DNA of 64,000 nt from assembly GCF_902706095.1 (NCBI RefSeq), contig NZ_CACSJP010000002.1:554527-618526 (forward strand), written 5' to 3'. Position 1 is the first letter of the stretch; every line of letters starts with the position of its first letter. The translations under genes were made by a program, and so were the position numbers. The notes under the pieces are model-generated. The model ran no database searches. It had not been told where the DNA came from and saw only the letters and a program-made list of their open reading frames with translations. The DNA comes from Rhizobium sp. 18065 (lineage in GTDB: Bacteria > Pseudomonadota > Alphaproteobacteria > Rhizobiales > Rhizobiaceae). Below, one piece after another: positions 16,784 to 27,325 of this stretch.

Positions 16784-16865
16784 CGAGCGATACTTAGCAA
16801 CGATTGGGGCGGAAACAATGGTGAAGGTTGGCTATGCAGGCAATTCCGATGGAGAGCACTCAACA

Positions 16866-16892
16866 AAAAACCCGGCGTCGCCGCCGGGTTTT
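16866..16892 (-). terminator. rpoD intrinsic terminator
   Basis: Stem CCCGGCG (16871-16877) / CGCCGGG (16882-16888) with a four-base loop, extended by A/T pairs; on the minus strand it ends in a run of six T. It lies 24 bases past the displaced second rpoD stop and 60 bases past the true stop. Confidence 0.85.
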
Positions 16893-16915
16893 GAAAATCA
16901 GGATCTTCGCCGCAT

Positions 16916-16951
16916 TTAGCTGTCGAGGAACGACCGCAGCTTGCCCATGGG
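16916..16951 (-). pseudogene. second copy of the rpoD 3' end
   Basis: Directly after the rpoD TAG (16952-16954) the same frame continues [11 protein letters not shown] and a TAA at 16916-16918. KLRSFLDS is exactly the C-terminus of RpoD, but it is encoded with different synonymous codons. This is a vestigial duplicate of the gene's last eight codons. Confidence 0.85.
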
Positions 16952-19012
<2,061 letters not shown>

Positions 19013-19413
19013 TTATCTCGTCGCTTTCCCTGACGTCTGATCATGCTGCCCACCGCCGGGCAAAAGGAGAGCGGACCACTCGCCCGGGCGGATAGCTGTC
19101 ACTGACCTAACGGAGTGTTGCTTAATTCCTGATTAACTAAAGGCATTGCGGCCGCAGCACCGAACTCTTGAATATCCGCATGACCGGTCATCATACCAGA
19201 GATCCGTCTGAACCCACTTCACCCTTGTGTTGCTGAATTGGTGATTCCCACAATTTTTCTTGGCGTCAAGCTTTTCCACATCGAATGCCCAGAAAAACAA
19301 CAAAATAGACGCCACGCGGTGGCTTATACACCTGTTGACGGGAATGTAGGTTGTTGGGCGGAAGAAACAAGGGGCGCAGGCAATTGAACAGCATTCGCCG
19401 CAAACTGCCTCGC
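19013..19413. other. rpoD upstream region
   Basis: About 400 bases with no gene. On the minus strand a CTTGAC (near 19269-19264) with rhizobial -35 character lies about 250 bases before rpoD, without a clear -10 partner. Nothing else is recognisable; the region is AT-richer than its surroundings. Confidence 0.4.
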
Positions 19414-20703
19414 TCACGTCTTCAAGCCCACCAGAAACCACGCGCGCATCTGCCCCTTCCCCTTCACCTCGATCGGACCGCGCAATTCGAACTCGAATCG
19501 ATCTTCGAGGCGTTTCTTCAGGCAGTCCGCCACCTGGATGCGGCTGGCGACACCGAGTGATTCCATTCGCGCCGCCGTGTTCACCGCATCGCCCCAGACA
19601 TCATAGAGCAGCTTGTTCGGGCCGATCACCCCGGCCACCACAGGTCCGGTATCCATGCCGATTCGCACTTCGACCGGCTCGCCGATCTCCTCGGAGATTG
19701 TTCGGCAGCATTCGAGCAGATCCAGCGCCATCAAGGCGACCGCCTCTTCATGATCTTCGCGGCGCTCCGGCAAACCACCTGCCACCATATAGGCATCCCC
19801 GATCGTCTTGATCTTCTCCAGACCATGCTTCATCGCAATTGCATCGAAGCGGCCGAAGATCTGGCTGAGGAATGCCACCACCTGCTGCGGCCCCCAGCGC
19901 GCAGCGCGCGGGGTGAAGTTGACGATATCGGCAAACAGGATAGTTGCCGAATCGACATGGTCGGCAACCAGTTGTGTTCGATGATCCTTCAGGCGGTCGG
20001 CGACCGCGCGCGGCAGGATATTCTGCAGCAGGCGCTCGGAGAAGCGATACTCGGTTTCCAGCGCGGTCTCCGCCTGCGCCGCCTCCTTGAAGGCGAAGAA
20101 GGAGGTGGTGAAGATGAGCAGGAACGTGAACGGCACCGTCATGTAGTACAGAACCTGCAGAAACACAGGTTCGACATGGACGAAGGAAATCGGCTGAACG
20201 AGAACAATCTCGACCACAAGGAAGGCGCACAGGGCAATCAGCGCGACAAGTCCCGACAGAGCCAGCCGCTCGGCACCGAAAACGAGAATGGAGGCAGCCG
20301 CCCCAGGCAGGAAGAAAAACTGCAGACCTGAATCGCGACCGAAGAACAGGCAGCTGGCAAGCCCGAAGATCAGCCACATTGTGCACAGATAGACGGCGCC
20401 GGCGGTCGAACCGAAGCGATGAAAGAACGGCGTTACGGCATAAAAGACGACCTGCGGTGCAAACGCGATGATCGCCGGCAAAAGCCCCAACCCGTCATAG
20501 AGCATGTAGAACAGAATATAAGGTATGGTGATCAGGCTATACATCGCCGAGATCACATTGGTCACCGCCAGCCGCCGGCGGATGCGCGGCGAATAGCCAG
20601 TGGTGCCGATACGCGCAATCCACCAAAGCACAACGGGCAGCCGCCAGGGTGACCGACGGCCTCGCGCTCCGGGGGCTATGAGTTCGAGCTCATCTGACGA
20701 CAC
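19414..20703 (-). CDS. membrane-bound class III adenylate/guanylate cyclase
   Basis: A 429-residue cyclase making cAMP (or cGMP) from the nucleoside triphosphate. The N-terminal half (about 50-215) has six hydrophobic segments, then a linker helix (ALETEYRFSERLLQNILP) and a catalytic domain from about 235. Metal-binding Asp are in ATILFADIVNFT and EVRIGMDTGPVVAG; KIKTIGDAYMVAGGLP carries the base-specifying Lys and VWGDAVNTAARM the transition-state Asn. GTG 20703 is the only start matching the ribosome-binding site CGGAG. It sits between dnaG and rpoD on the same strand. Confidence 0.92.
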   Translation of the reverse strand: MSSDELELIAPGARGRRSPWRLPVVLWWIARIGTTGYSPRIRRRLAVTNVISAMYSLITIPYILFYMLYDGLGLLPAIIAFAPQVVFYAVTPFFHRFGSTAGAVYLCTMWLIFGLASCLFFGRDSGLQFFFLPGAAASILVFGAERLALSGLVALIALCAFLVVEIVLVQPISFVHVEPVFLQVLYYMTVPFTFLLIFTTSFFAFKEAAQAETALETEYRFSERLLQNILPRAVADRLKDHRTQLVADHVDSATILFADIVNFTPRAARWGPQQVVAFLSQIFGRFDAIAMKHGLEKIKTIGDAYMVAGGLPERREDHEEAVALMALDLLECCRTISEEIGEPVEVRIGMDTGPVVAGVIGPNKLLYDVWGDAVNTAARMESLGVASRIQVADCLKKRLEDRFEFELRGPIEVKGKGQMRAWFLVGLKT

Positions 20704-20784
20704 GATGCGCTCCGTGCATAAAGGTCTGCTGATGTTCCATCCCGCATTTGCAAAACGCGCGCAACCTCGAATCCGCCACGCAGG

Positions 20785-22821
20785 CTACGAGCTGTGACCT
20801 GTTGCCGGGCCTTTGACACGGCCGGACATGACCCCGAATCCATCGATGATCGCCTCCTGGTTCTCCATCCGGGCGACTTCAAGCTGGACTTCGTGCAAGG
20901 CATTGATCAACTGATCGATACGATCGCCGTCATCCGCTTCGGTCGCATCGGCAACCTCGCGCTCCAGCTCGATGCGCTGGCGCTTCAGCGCCCGCGCCCG
21001 CTTGTAGAGCGACAGTGCCTGACGATAGCCTTCGCGCGCATCTTCAGGTGCGGCGATCTCGGTCGCCGTCCACAGCCGGGCATTGCGGATCTGCTGGTCG
21101 AGGTTACGCAGCGTCGTGCCATGGCCATGGGTGTCGAGCCGCGCCATCAGCGTCTCGCGGCTCAGCGAAGGACCACCTTCGGCAACGGCCGTCAGCAGGG
21201 AGGACCACAGCTTCTGCAGCGCCGGGTTTTCGTAGTCGACAGCCGCGATCTCGTCATATTCGTCTTCAAGTAGTTGCGGGTGGTTGACCACGGTCAGGGC
21301 CAGAACACTCTCGCGCAATGCCGGCTGCTCCTGATGCCCGCGCACCAGGCCTGAGCGCGCCAGCCGGTCTGAAATGGCGCCACCACCACCAGCGGATGGC
21401 CCGGGTGTTCGCCCGCCAAACCGTCCGCCACCTTGACCACCCTGCCCGCCCCGGTCATTGCGGCCTCCGCCGCGATTGCCCTGCTCGTAACCGCCGCCGC
21501 CGCGACGATCCTGGCGACCGGGCTGGGTCGACTGGAAGAAGCTGTAAAGCCGGTCGCGGACATCCTGCTGATAATGCCGGCGCACATTCTCGTCGGCGAT
21601 CACGGTGACGATCTGCTTCAGCCGCGCCTCGAGTTCGGCCCGCTTTTCCGGCGTATCGAAACCGCCACCGCCGACTTCGCGCAACCAGACCATTTCGGCA
21701 AGCGGCCGGGCCTCCGCCATCACCCGATCGAAAGGTGCACGCCCGTCGCGCTTGACCAGGTCATCGGGATCCTTGCCGTCGGGCAGCATGGCAAAGCGCA
21801 GAGACTGACCAGGCTTGATATGCGGCAGCGCCAGATCGACGGCGCGAAACGCCGCCCGCTGACCGGCCCCGTCGCCATCGAAACACAAGACCGGCACTGG
21901 CGTCGTCTTCCACATCAACTGCAACTGGTTGTCGGTCAAAGCCGTGCCCAGCGGCGCCACGGCATTTTCGATACCAGCCTGATAAAGCGCAATGACATCC
22001 ATGTAGCCTTCGACGGCAATCAGCGTCTCGGCTCCGCCCGCCCCTTGCATCGAACGACGTGCGCGCGAGAAATTGTAGAGCACATTGCCCTTGTGAAAGA
22101 GCTCGGTTTCATTCGAGTTCAGATATTTCGCCATCGCGTCCGGCGACATCGCACGGCCGCCAAAGGCGATCACCTTGTCGCGCGACGACAGGATCGGAAA
22201 CATGATGCGATCGCGGAAGCGGTCATAGGACACCGGAATGTCGGATCCATGCACGACAAGGCCGCAGGCCTCGATCTGCTCCTTCGGCACGCCCTTGCCC
22301 GACAGATACTCCTTCAGCGCATTCCGGCTCTCCGGCGCGTAGCCGAGCCGGAAGGTCTCGATCGTCTTGCCCGACAGGCCGCGCTCACGCAGATAGGCGC
22401 GCGCCCGGGCGCCGCTCGCCGTCTGCAACTGGTCCTGGAAGAACTGCGTTGCCAGTTCCATGACGTCCTGCAGCGTCGTGCGTTCCTTCTCGCGGCGTTC
22501 CGCCTGCATATCGGGTTGCGGCATGGCAATGCCGGCCATGTCGGCGATCTGCTGCACCGCTTCGGGAAAGCTCAAGCCCTCCATCTCGGTCATGAAACGG
22601 AAATGGTCGCCCGAAACGCCGCAGCCGAAGCAGTGGTAGCGCCCCTTGCGATCCTCGCAATGGAAGCTTGGGCTCTTCTCGCCATGAAACGGGCAGCAGG
22701 CCCAATAGTCACCCTTCGGCGCATTGGTCTTCTTGCGATCCCAGGTCACACGACGGCCGATCACGGCCGAAATCGGCACGCGGTCACGGATCTCGTCGAG
22801 AAAGTCGTTGGAAAAGCGCAT
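20785..22821 (-). CDS. dnaG: DNA primase
   Basis: A 678-residue primase that makes RNA primers at replication forks. The N-terminal zinc ribbon is WACCPFHGEKSPSF ... RYHCFGCGVSGDHF (about 42-75). The TOPRIM core has LIAVEGYMDVIALYQAG (about 265) and PVPVLCFDGDGAGQRAA. A Gly/Arg-rich linker (about 435-480, GGGYEQGNRGGGRNDRGG) precedes the helicase-binding C-terminal domain. ATG 22821 is chosen because MRFSNDFLDEIRDR is the conserved N-terminus and the upstream frame is not conserved-looking. Confidence 0.98.
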   Translation of the reverse strand: MRFSNDFLDEIRDRVPISAVIGRRVTWDRKKTNAPKGDYWACCPFHGEKSPSFHCEDRKGRYHCFGCGVSGDHFRFMTEMEGLSFPEAVQQIADMAGIAMPQPDMQAERREKERTTLQDVMELATQFFQDQLQTASGARARAYLRERGLSGKTIETFRLGYAPESRNALKEYLSGKGVPKEQIEACGLVVHGSDIPVSYDRFRDRIMFPILSSRDKVIAFGGRAMSPDAMAKYLNSNETELFHKGNVLYNFSRARRSMQGAGGAETLIAVEGYMDVIALYQAGIENAVAPLGTALTDNQLQLMWKTTPVPVLCFDGDGAGQRAAFRAVDLALPHIKPGQSLRFAMLPDGKDPDDLVKRDGRAPFDRVMAEARPLAEMVWLREVGGGGFDTPEKRAELEARLKQIVTVIADENVRRHYQQDVRDRLYSFFQSTQPGRQDRRGGGGYEQGNRGGGRNDRGGQGGQGGGRFGGRTPGPSAGGGGAISDRLARSGLVRGHQEQPALRESVLALTVVNHPQLLEDEYDEIAAVDYENPALQKLWSSLLTAVAEGGPSLSRETLMARLDTHGHGTTLRNLDQQIRNARLWTATEIAAPEDAREGYRQALSLYKRARALKRQRIELEREVADATEADDGDRIDQLINALHEVQLEVARMENQEAIIDGFGVMSGRVKGPATGHSS

Positions 22822-22908
22822 AATTGTCCCTGCTGGCTGAGTTTCATATAGGCGGGCAGAAGGCGCAATGCCACGCCTTTTGCCGATCATACCCGCTATT
22901 CACAGCCG

Positions 22909-22937
22909 TTGACGAAAATGACAACTGTATATACACT
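22909..22937 (+). promoter_or_regulatory. brnTA promoter with palindromic operator
   Basis: TTGACG (22909-22914), 17-base spacer, TACACT (22932-22937). The perfect palindrome TGTATATACA (22926-22935) overlaps the -10 element and is a likely binding site for the BrnA antitoxin, which autoregulates such operons. Confidence 0.55.
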
Positions 22938-22970
22938 CTGACTTCATCGTGATCATCGGCGGACGTCATC

Positions 22971-23270
22971 ATGCAGAGCCTGGATGACGTGCCGTTCGAG
23001 GACTGGGCTTTCGACTGGGACGAAGCCAAACGGCGCTCGAACCTCGAAAAGCACGGCATCGACTTCCTCCGGGCAGTCGTTGCGCTTGGAGGATCTCGGC
23101 TCGAACTGAAATCAGACAGAAACGGAGAAGCTCGGACGCTGGCAATATGCCCCGACACATCGAAACTGATTGCTGTCGTCTATACGATGCGCGGCACCAG
23201 ATGTCGGATCATTTCAGCCCGGGCTGCACGCGACAATGAGCAAAGAGCATATCGTCAGCTATACCTTTGA
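22971..23270 (+). CDS. brnT: BrnT-family toxin
   Basis: A 99-residue type II toxin of the BrnT family, a RelE-like ribonuclease that stops translation under stress. FDWDEAKRRSNLEKHGIDF near residue 14 is the family hallmark, and the C-terminal RCRIISARAARDNEQRAY contains the conserved R-x-I-S-A-R catalytic region. The antitoxin gene starts inside its 3' end. It lies downstream of a palindromic operator. Confidence 0.93.
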   Translation: MQSLDDVPFEDWAFDWDEAKRRSNLEKHGIDFLRAVVALGGSRLELKSDRNGEARTLAICPDTSKLIAVVYTMRGTRCRIISARAARDNEQRAYRQLYL

Positions 23271-23565
23271 AGAAATCCGCAAGATGAAGGCCCAGGGCGA
23301 AGACAAGACCGACTGGGCCCGCGTCAATGCCTTGACCGACGAGGATATCGAGCGCGCCATGCGCGACGATCCGGACTGGCGCGATCTGATGGACATCGAC
23401 TGGTCCAAGGCCGTGATGGTCCACCCTCAGAAGAAGAAGGCGATCTCCATCCGCCTCGACGAAGACATAATCGACTTCTTCCAGCAGACCGGCAAAGGCT
23501 ACCAGACCCGCATCAACGCGGTGCTGCGTCACTTCATCAGCGAGCAGAAGCGCTCCAAGGGCTGA
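23236..23565 (+). CDS. brnA: BrnA-family antitoxin
   Basis: A 109-residue antitoxin, overlapping brnT by 35 bases. The N-terminal part wraps the toxin (TFEEIRKMKAQGEDKTDWARV), and the C-terminal ribbon-helix-helix KKAISIRLDEDIIDFFQQTGKGYQTRIN binds DNA. The frame is open upstream of ATG 23236, but MSKEHIVSYTFEEIRKM is the natural N-terminus. It neutralises BrnT and represses the operon. Confidence 0.93.
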   Translation: MSKEHIVSYTFEEIRKMKAQGEDKTDWARVNALTDEDIERAMRDDPDWRDLMDIDWSKAVMVHPQKKKAISIRLDEDIIDFFQQTGKGYQTRINAVLRHFISEQKRSKG

Positions 23566-23584
23566 AATGCGGGGCTAGAAATGC

Positions 23585-23610
23585 GAAACGCCGCCCGAAG
23601 GCGGCGTTTC
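23585..23610. terminator. bidirectional terminator between brnA and yqeY
   Basis: GAAACGCCGCC (23585-23595) and GGCGGCGTTTC (23600-23610) form an 11-bp perfect stem with loop CGAA. The A/T ends serve both convergent genes. Confidence 0.8.
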
Positions 23611-23634
23611 TGAAGTCCATGCCGAAAGGCAGAT

Positions 23635-24087
23635 CTACTTGAGCAGGTCCTTGACCAGGCCCGAAGCCTTGGCAAAGTCCATCTGCCCCGGATAGCGCTC
23701 TTTCAGCGTATTCATGCATTTGCCCATGTCGCGCAGGCCTTGCGCGCCGGTTTCATTGATCACCGAGGCACACAGCGCCCGCACCTTCTCTTCCGAGATC
23801 TGCTCGGGCATGAAGGATCGGATGATCTCAATTTCTTCCAGTTCCTGAGCTGCCAGTTCCGGCCGCGCATTTTCGGCATAGATCCTGGCCGATTCGTCGC
23901 GCTGCTTGATCATCTTCATCAGGATCTGCATGATCTCATCGTCGCTGACCGGATCCTTGCCAAGACCGCGGTTGGCGATATCCCGATCCTTGATCGCCGC
24001 CTGGATCAGACGCACGGTCGAGGTGCGGCGAACATCCTTGGCCTTCAGGGCTTCTTTCATCGTATTGGCGAGTATATCGCGTATCAT
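23635..24087 (-). CDS. GatB/YqeY domain protein
   Basis: A 150-residue protein of the YqeY family (the tRNA-interacting tail domain of GatB as a free protein). MIRDILANTMKEALKAKD, TVRLIQAAIKDRDI and EEIEIIRSFMPEQISEEKVR are characteristic. It may assist tRNA-dependent amidation, but its precise role is unknown. It is divergent from carA, as I recall from other rhizobia. Confidence 0.93.
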   Translation of the reverse strand: MIRDILANTMKEALKAKDVRRTSTVRLIQAAIKDRDIANRGLGKDPVSDDEIMQILMKMIKQRDESARIYAENARPELAAQELEEIEIIRSFMPEQISEEKVRALCASVINETGAQGLRDMGKCMNTLKERYPGQMDFAKASGLVKDLLK

Positions 24088-24404
24088 TTTCTTCTCCGCG
24101 GAAAAGCCAGTGCGGACGGTGTCGAATTGTGGCTTTTCCTTGTTCTCTGAGCCGTTTCATAGCCAGACATCTTCGGCAGTGCAAACAAATTGCACAAACC
24201 CTTGAAATGGCTTGGGAGAAATCCGCAAGCCTTCAAACTCAAGAATTGACCTGACGGATCGATCCGTCTATTGCTCGGCACCTGCACGAAATTGTCATCA
24301 GGGCCGAACACGCGCGACTTCGCGCGCCCTCGATCTGCAACATAGATGGCCCTTGGAAGCCGCCCTGACAAGTGGGCTGGCGCGAGGGCGAACAAGGAAC
24401 GACC
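24088..24404. other. carA / yqeY divergent intergenic region
   Basis: No gene. The part transcribed toward carA can fold: AGGGCC (24299-24304) with GGCCCT (24348-24353) encloses a CGCGCG/CGCGCG hairpin (24311-24326), and CGCCCTCG (24325-24332) can alternatively pair with CGAGGGCG (24383-24390), just before the carA ribosome-binding site AAGGAA (24394-24399). Confidence 0.4.
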
Positions 24405-25610
24405 ATGACCGCGACAGCCCCCTGGACCACCCGCAAGCCGACCGCCCTTCTCGTTCTTGCTGACGGGACGGTCATCGAAGGTCACGGCATCGGTGCGACC
24501 GGCAAGGTCCAGGCCGAGGTTTGCTTCAACACGGCGCTCACCGGTTATCAGGAAATCCTGACCGACCCGTCCTATCTCGGCCAGATCGTCACCTTCACCT
24601 TCCCGCATATCGGCAATGTCGGCACCAACGAGGAAGACATCGAGGACCTGACGCCTGCCGCGCGCCACGGCGCCGTCGGCACGATCTTCAAGGCTGACAT
24701 CACCGAGCCATCCAACTATCGCGCCGCCTCCCATCTCGACGGCTGGCTGAAGGCCCGTGGCATCATCGGCCTCTCCGGCGTCGACACCCGCGCGCTGACC
24801 GCCTGGATCCGCGAAAATGGCGCACCGAATGCCGTCATCGCCCATGACCCGAACGGCGTCTTCGACATCGAGGCGCTGAAGGCCGAAGCCAAGGCCTGGA
24901 GCGGCCTCGAAGGCCTCGACCTCGCCAAGGTCGCCACCTCCGGCCAGTCGTCCGTGTGGAACGAAAAGGACTGGTCCTGGGAGAACGGCCATACCACGCT
25001 CGGCGAAACAGATGCCAAATACCATATCGTCTGCGTCGACTTCGGCGTGAAGCGCAACATCCTGCGCCTGTTTGCCGGACTGGATTGCAAGGTCACGGTT
25101 GTGCCGGCATCGACCTCGGCCGAAGACATACTCGCACTCAATCCGGATGGCATCTTCCTGTCGAACGGCCCGGGCGACCCCGCTGCCACCGGCGAATATG
25201 CCGTCCCGGTCATCCAGAACCTGGTCAAGAGCGAAAAGCCTCTGTTCGGCATCTGCCTCGGCCACCAGATGCTTGGCCTGGCGCTTGGCGGCACCACCGA
25301 GAAGATGCACCAGGGCCACCACGGCGCCAACCATCCGGTCAAGGACTTCACCACCGGCAAGGTTGAGATCGTTTCGATGAACCACGGCTTCGCGGTCGAC
25401 TCGAAGTCGCTGCCGGAGAGTGTTGAAGAGACTCACGTTTCCCTGTTCGACGGCACCAATTGCGGTCTGCGCCTCAAGGGCAAGCCGGTATTTTCGGTCC
25501 AGCATCACCCGGAAGCATCCCCCGGACCGCAGGACAGCCACTACCTGTTCCGCCGCTTCATCAACATGGTGCGCGAGAACAAGGGCGAGCCGGCATTGGC
25601 CGAGCGCTGA
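24405..25610 (+). CDS. carA: carbamoyl-phosphate synthase small subunit
   Basis: A 401-residue glutamine amidotransferase subunit. It releases ammonia from glutamine and channels it to CarB for pyrimidine and arginine synthesis. The N-terminal CPSase small-chain domain (FNTALTGYQEILTDPSY) is followed by a class I GATase domain with nucleophile C284 in GICLGHQMLG and the His/Glu of HHPEASPGP. ATG 24405 has AAGGAA upstream; the frame is open 11 codons further but those residues are not family-like. carB is 8.3 kb away on the same strand. Confidence 0.98.
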   Translation: MTATAPWTTRKPTALLVLADGTVIEGHGIGATGKVQAEVCFNTALTGYQEILTDPSYLGQIVTFTFPHIGNVGTNEEDIEDLTPAARHGAVGTIFKADITEPSNYRAASHLDGWLKARGIIGLSGVDTRALTAWIRENGAPNAVIAHDPNGVFDIEALKAEAKAWSGLEGLDLAKVATSGQSSVWNEKDWSWENGHTTLGETDAKYHIVCVDFGVKRNILRLFAGLDCKVTVVPASTSAEDILALNPDGIFLSNGPGDPAATGEYAVPVIQNLVKSEKPLFGICLGHQMLGLALGGTTEKMHQGHHGANHPVKDFTTGKVEIVSMNHGFAVDSKSLPESVEETHVSLFDGTNCGLRLKGKPVFSVQHHPEASPGPQDSHYLFRRFINMVRENKGEPALAER

Positions 25611-25648
25611 TCGCAGCACCCTCGACGCTTCACCAGCAGAACATCAAT

Positions 25649-25675
25649 CGGCCCGGATCAGATCCGGGCCGTTTT
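25649..25675. terminator. bidirectional terminator between carA and MATE
   Basis: CGGCCCGGATC / GATCCGGGCCG (25649-25659 and 25661-25671), a nearly perfect palindrome followed by TTTT on the plus strand. It contains the MATE gene's stop codon (25658-25660). Confidence 0.75.
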
Positions 25676-27058
25676 CATGTCGTGACGAACCCTGTGCAGA
25701 AAACGCGCGCATAGCAGCACGGACGAACTCGTCAGGCCGACCAGAAAGCCGATCCAGATGCCGATCCCGCCGAGACCGAGCGGAAAGGCCAGGACCCAGG
25801 CGAGCAGGAAGCCGATCGGCCAATAGGAGATCAGCGCCAGGATCATCGGTACACGCGCATCTTTCAGACCACGCAGCAGGCCGCTGGCAACCGCCTGCAC
25901 TCCGTCGACCAGTTGGAAGATCCCGGCGATCGCGATCAGCGGTCCGGCATAGCTTAGAACCGCCGCAGCATCCGCCGTATTCTTGTTGATGAACGCGCCG
26001 CCAAGCAGGTGCGGGATCGCCATGAACAGGACGCCACCCGCAAGCGAGATGACGCTGGCAAGCACCATGACCGCCACCGCCGCCCGTATCAGCTCCGGAT
26101 AGTTGCCGCGTCCATGCGCCAGTCCGACGCGCACGGTCGCCGCCTGCGCCAGGCCGAGCGGGATCATGAACGCGATCGAAGCCAGCTGCAAGGCAATGCC
26201 GTGCGCCGCGAGTTCGATCGTTCCGATACGCCCCATCAAAAGCGATGCTGCGGTGAAAAGGCTGACTTCGGCAAGAATGGTGACGCTGATTGGCACGCCA
26301 AGCATCAGGACCTCGCGGAAGGCATGCCAGTCCGGCCGCCAGAAGCGGACGAACAACTCATAGGCGCGTGTTTCGGGCCGGGTCTGGATATAGAGGACCA
26401 TGAACAGGAAGCTCGACACATGCACGATCACGGCAACGATTGCAGCGCCCGTCATGCCGAGCGCAGGCAAGCCGAAATGGCCAAGCACGAGCGCATAGGC
26501 TAGGATCGCGTTCATCACCAGCATCACCAGCGTGACATAAAGAATGATCCCTGCCCTGCCCGTCGCGCTGACCAGAGCACGCAAGACGGCAAACAGCAGC
26601 GCCGGCAACAGTCCGAGCTGGATGATCTGCACATAATTGGCCGCCAGTGCCGCGACTTCCGGCTTCTGGCCAAGCGCCAGCAGGATGGCTTCCGCATTGT
26701 AGAACAGTGGCGCCGTCAGCAGCGTATAGAGGATCGACACCCACATGCCCATGCGGATCGAACGGCGCACGGAGACGACGTCTCCGCGGCCATAAGCCTG
26801 CGCGACCATCGGCACGACCGCAATCGAAAAGCCGGAACCGAAGACGAAGATGGTGAAGAAGAACTGTCCGGCAAGCACCATGGCCGCCAGTGCCTGGGCG
26901 CCGAGTTGGCCGACGATCACCACATCGGTCGTGTGGATGGCCAACTGCGCCAGCTGAGACCCGATCAAGGGAATCCCGAGCGCGAATGTCGCACGGAAAT
27001 GCGAATTCCAGCTACCGCCGGCATCGTGGGCGGCAAGGGATCGGACGAATTGTTGCAT
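25658..27058 (-). CDS. MATE-family multidrug/cation antiporter
   Basis: A 466-residue efflux pump of the NorM/MATE type with 12 predicted membrane segments in two similar halves. GIPLIGSQLAQLAIHTTDVVIVGQLG is the typical first-segment pattern, with a matching LGVPISVTILAEVSLFTAASLLMGRIG in the second half. It exports cationic drugs in exchange for Na+ or H+. ATG 27058 fits the family length; the upstream open frame runs through a terminator and is not coding. An intrinsic terminator sits between a good promoter and the start codon, suggesting control by attenuation. Confidence 0.93.
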   Translation of the reverse strand: MQQFVRSLAAHDAGGSWNSHFRATFALGIPLIGSQLAQLAIHTTDVVIVGQLGAQALAAMVLAGQFFFTIFVFGSGFSIAVVPMVAQAYGRGDVVSVRRSIRMGMWVSILYTLLTAPLFYNAEAILLALGQKPEVAALAANYVQIIQLGLLPALLFAVLRALVSATGRAGIILYVTLVMLVMNAILAYALVLGHFGLPALGMTGAAIVAVIVHVSSFLFMVLYIQTRPETRAYELFVRFWRPDWHAFREVLMLGVPISVTILAEVSLFTAASLLMGRIGTIELAAHGIALQLASIAFMIPLGLAQAATVRVGLAHGRGNYPELIRAAVAVMVLASVISLAGGVLFMAIPHLLGGAFINKNTADAAAVLSYAGPLIAIAGIFQLVDGVQAVASGLLRGLKDARVPMILALISYWPIGFLLAWVLAFPLGLGGIGIWIGFLVGLTSSSVLLCARFLHRVRHDMKTARI

Positions 27059-27075
27059 GACAGATATCCAAGACG

Positions 27076-27110
27076 AAAAAAGCCGCTTCCAGTTTTGGCT
27101 GGCGAGCGGC
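27076..27110 (-). terminator. terminator in the MATE 5' leader
   Basis: On the minus strand GCCGCT ... AGCGGC (27110-27105 with 27087-27082) encloses CCAG/CTGG and is followed by TTTTTT (27081-27076), ending 18 bases before the MATE ATG. It lies downstream of the MATE promoter, so it is inside the leader. Confidence 0.7.
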
Positions 27111-27136
27111 GCTTGACCTTGACTAATTGATGAAAT

Positions 27137-27165
27137 TTTAGACCGCAAGCCTAAAAACAGATCAA
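27137..27165 (-). promoter_or_regulatory. MATE promoter
   Basis: On the minus strand TTGATC (27165-27160), 17 bases, TCTAAA (27142-27137); TAAAAT two bases further on is an alternative -10. Start of transcription would be near 27129, giving a leader of about 70 bases. Confidence 0.5.
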
Positions 27166-27325
27166 GAAATATTATTGGCCGGATGATCAATCCGATTGAT
27201 GCGTCGCGCACCCGGCAAATAAAGACCGGTTTCTGCATGGATCGGGACGTCCGGTCCGGCGGCATTGCTGCTTTGTTGCCAGCGTCGAGAAATGTCAGGC
27301 CTACTCGGCCCCTCGGCCCCTCGGC

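Noticed and set aside
24084..25619. 511-residue frame antisense to carA
   Set aside because: A shadow of carA, covering also the promoter region and part of yqeY.
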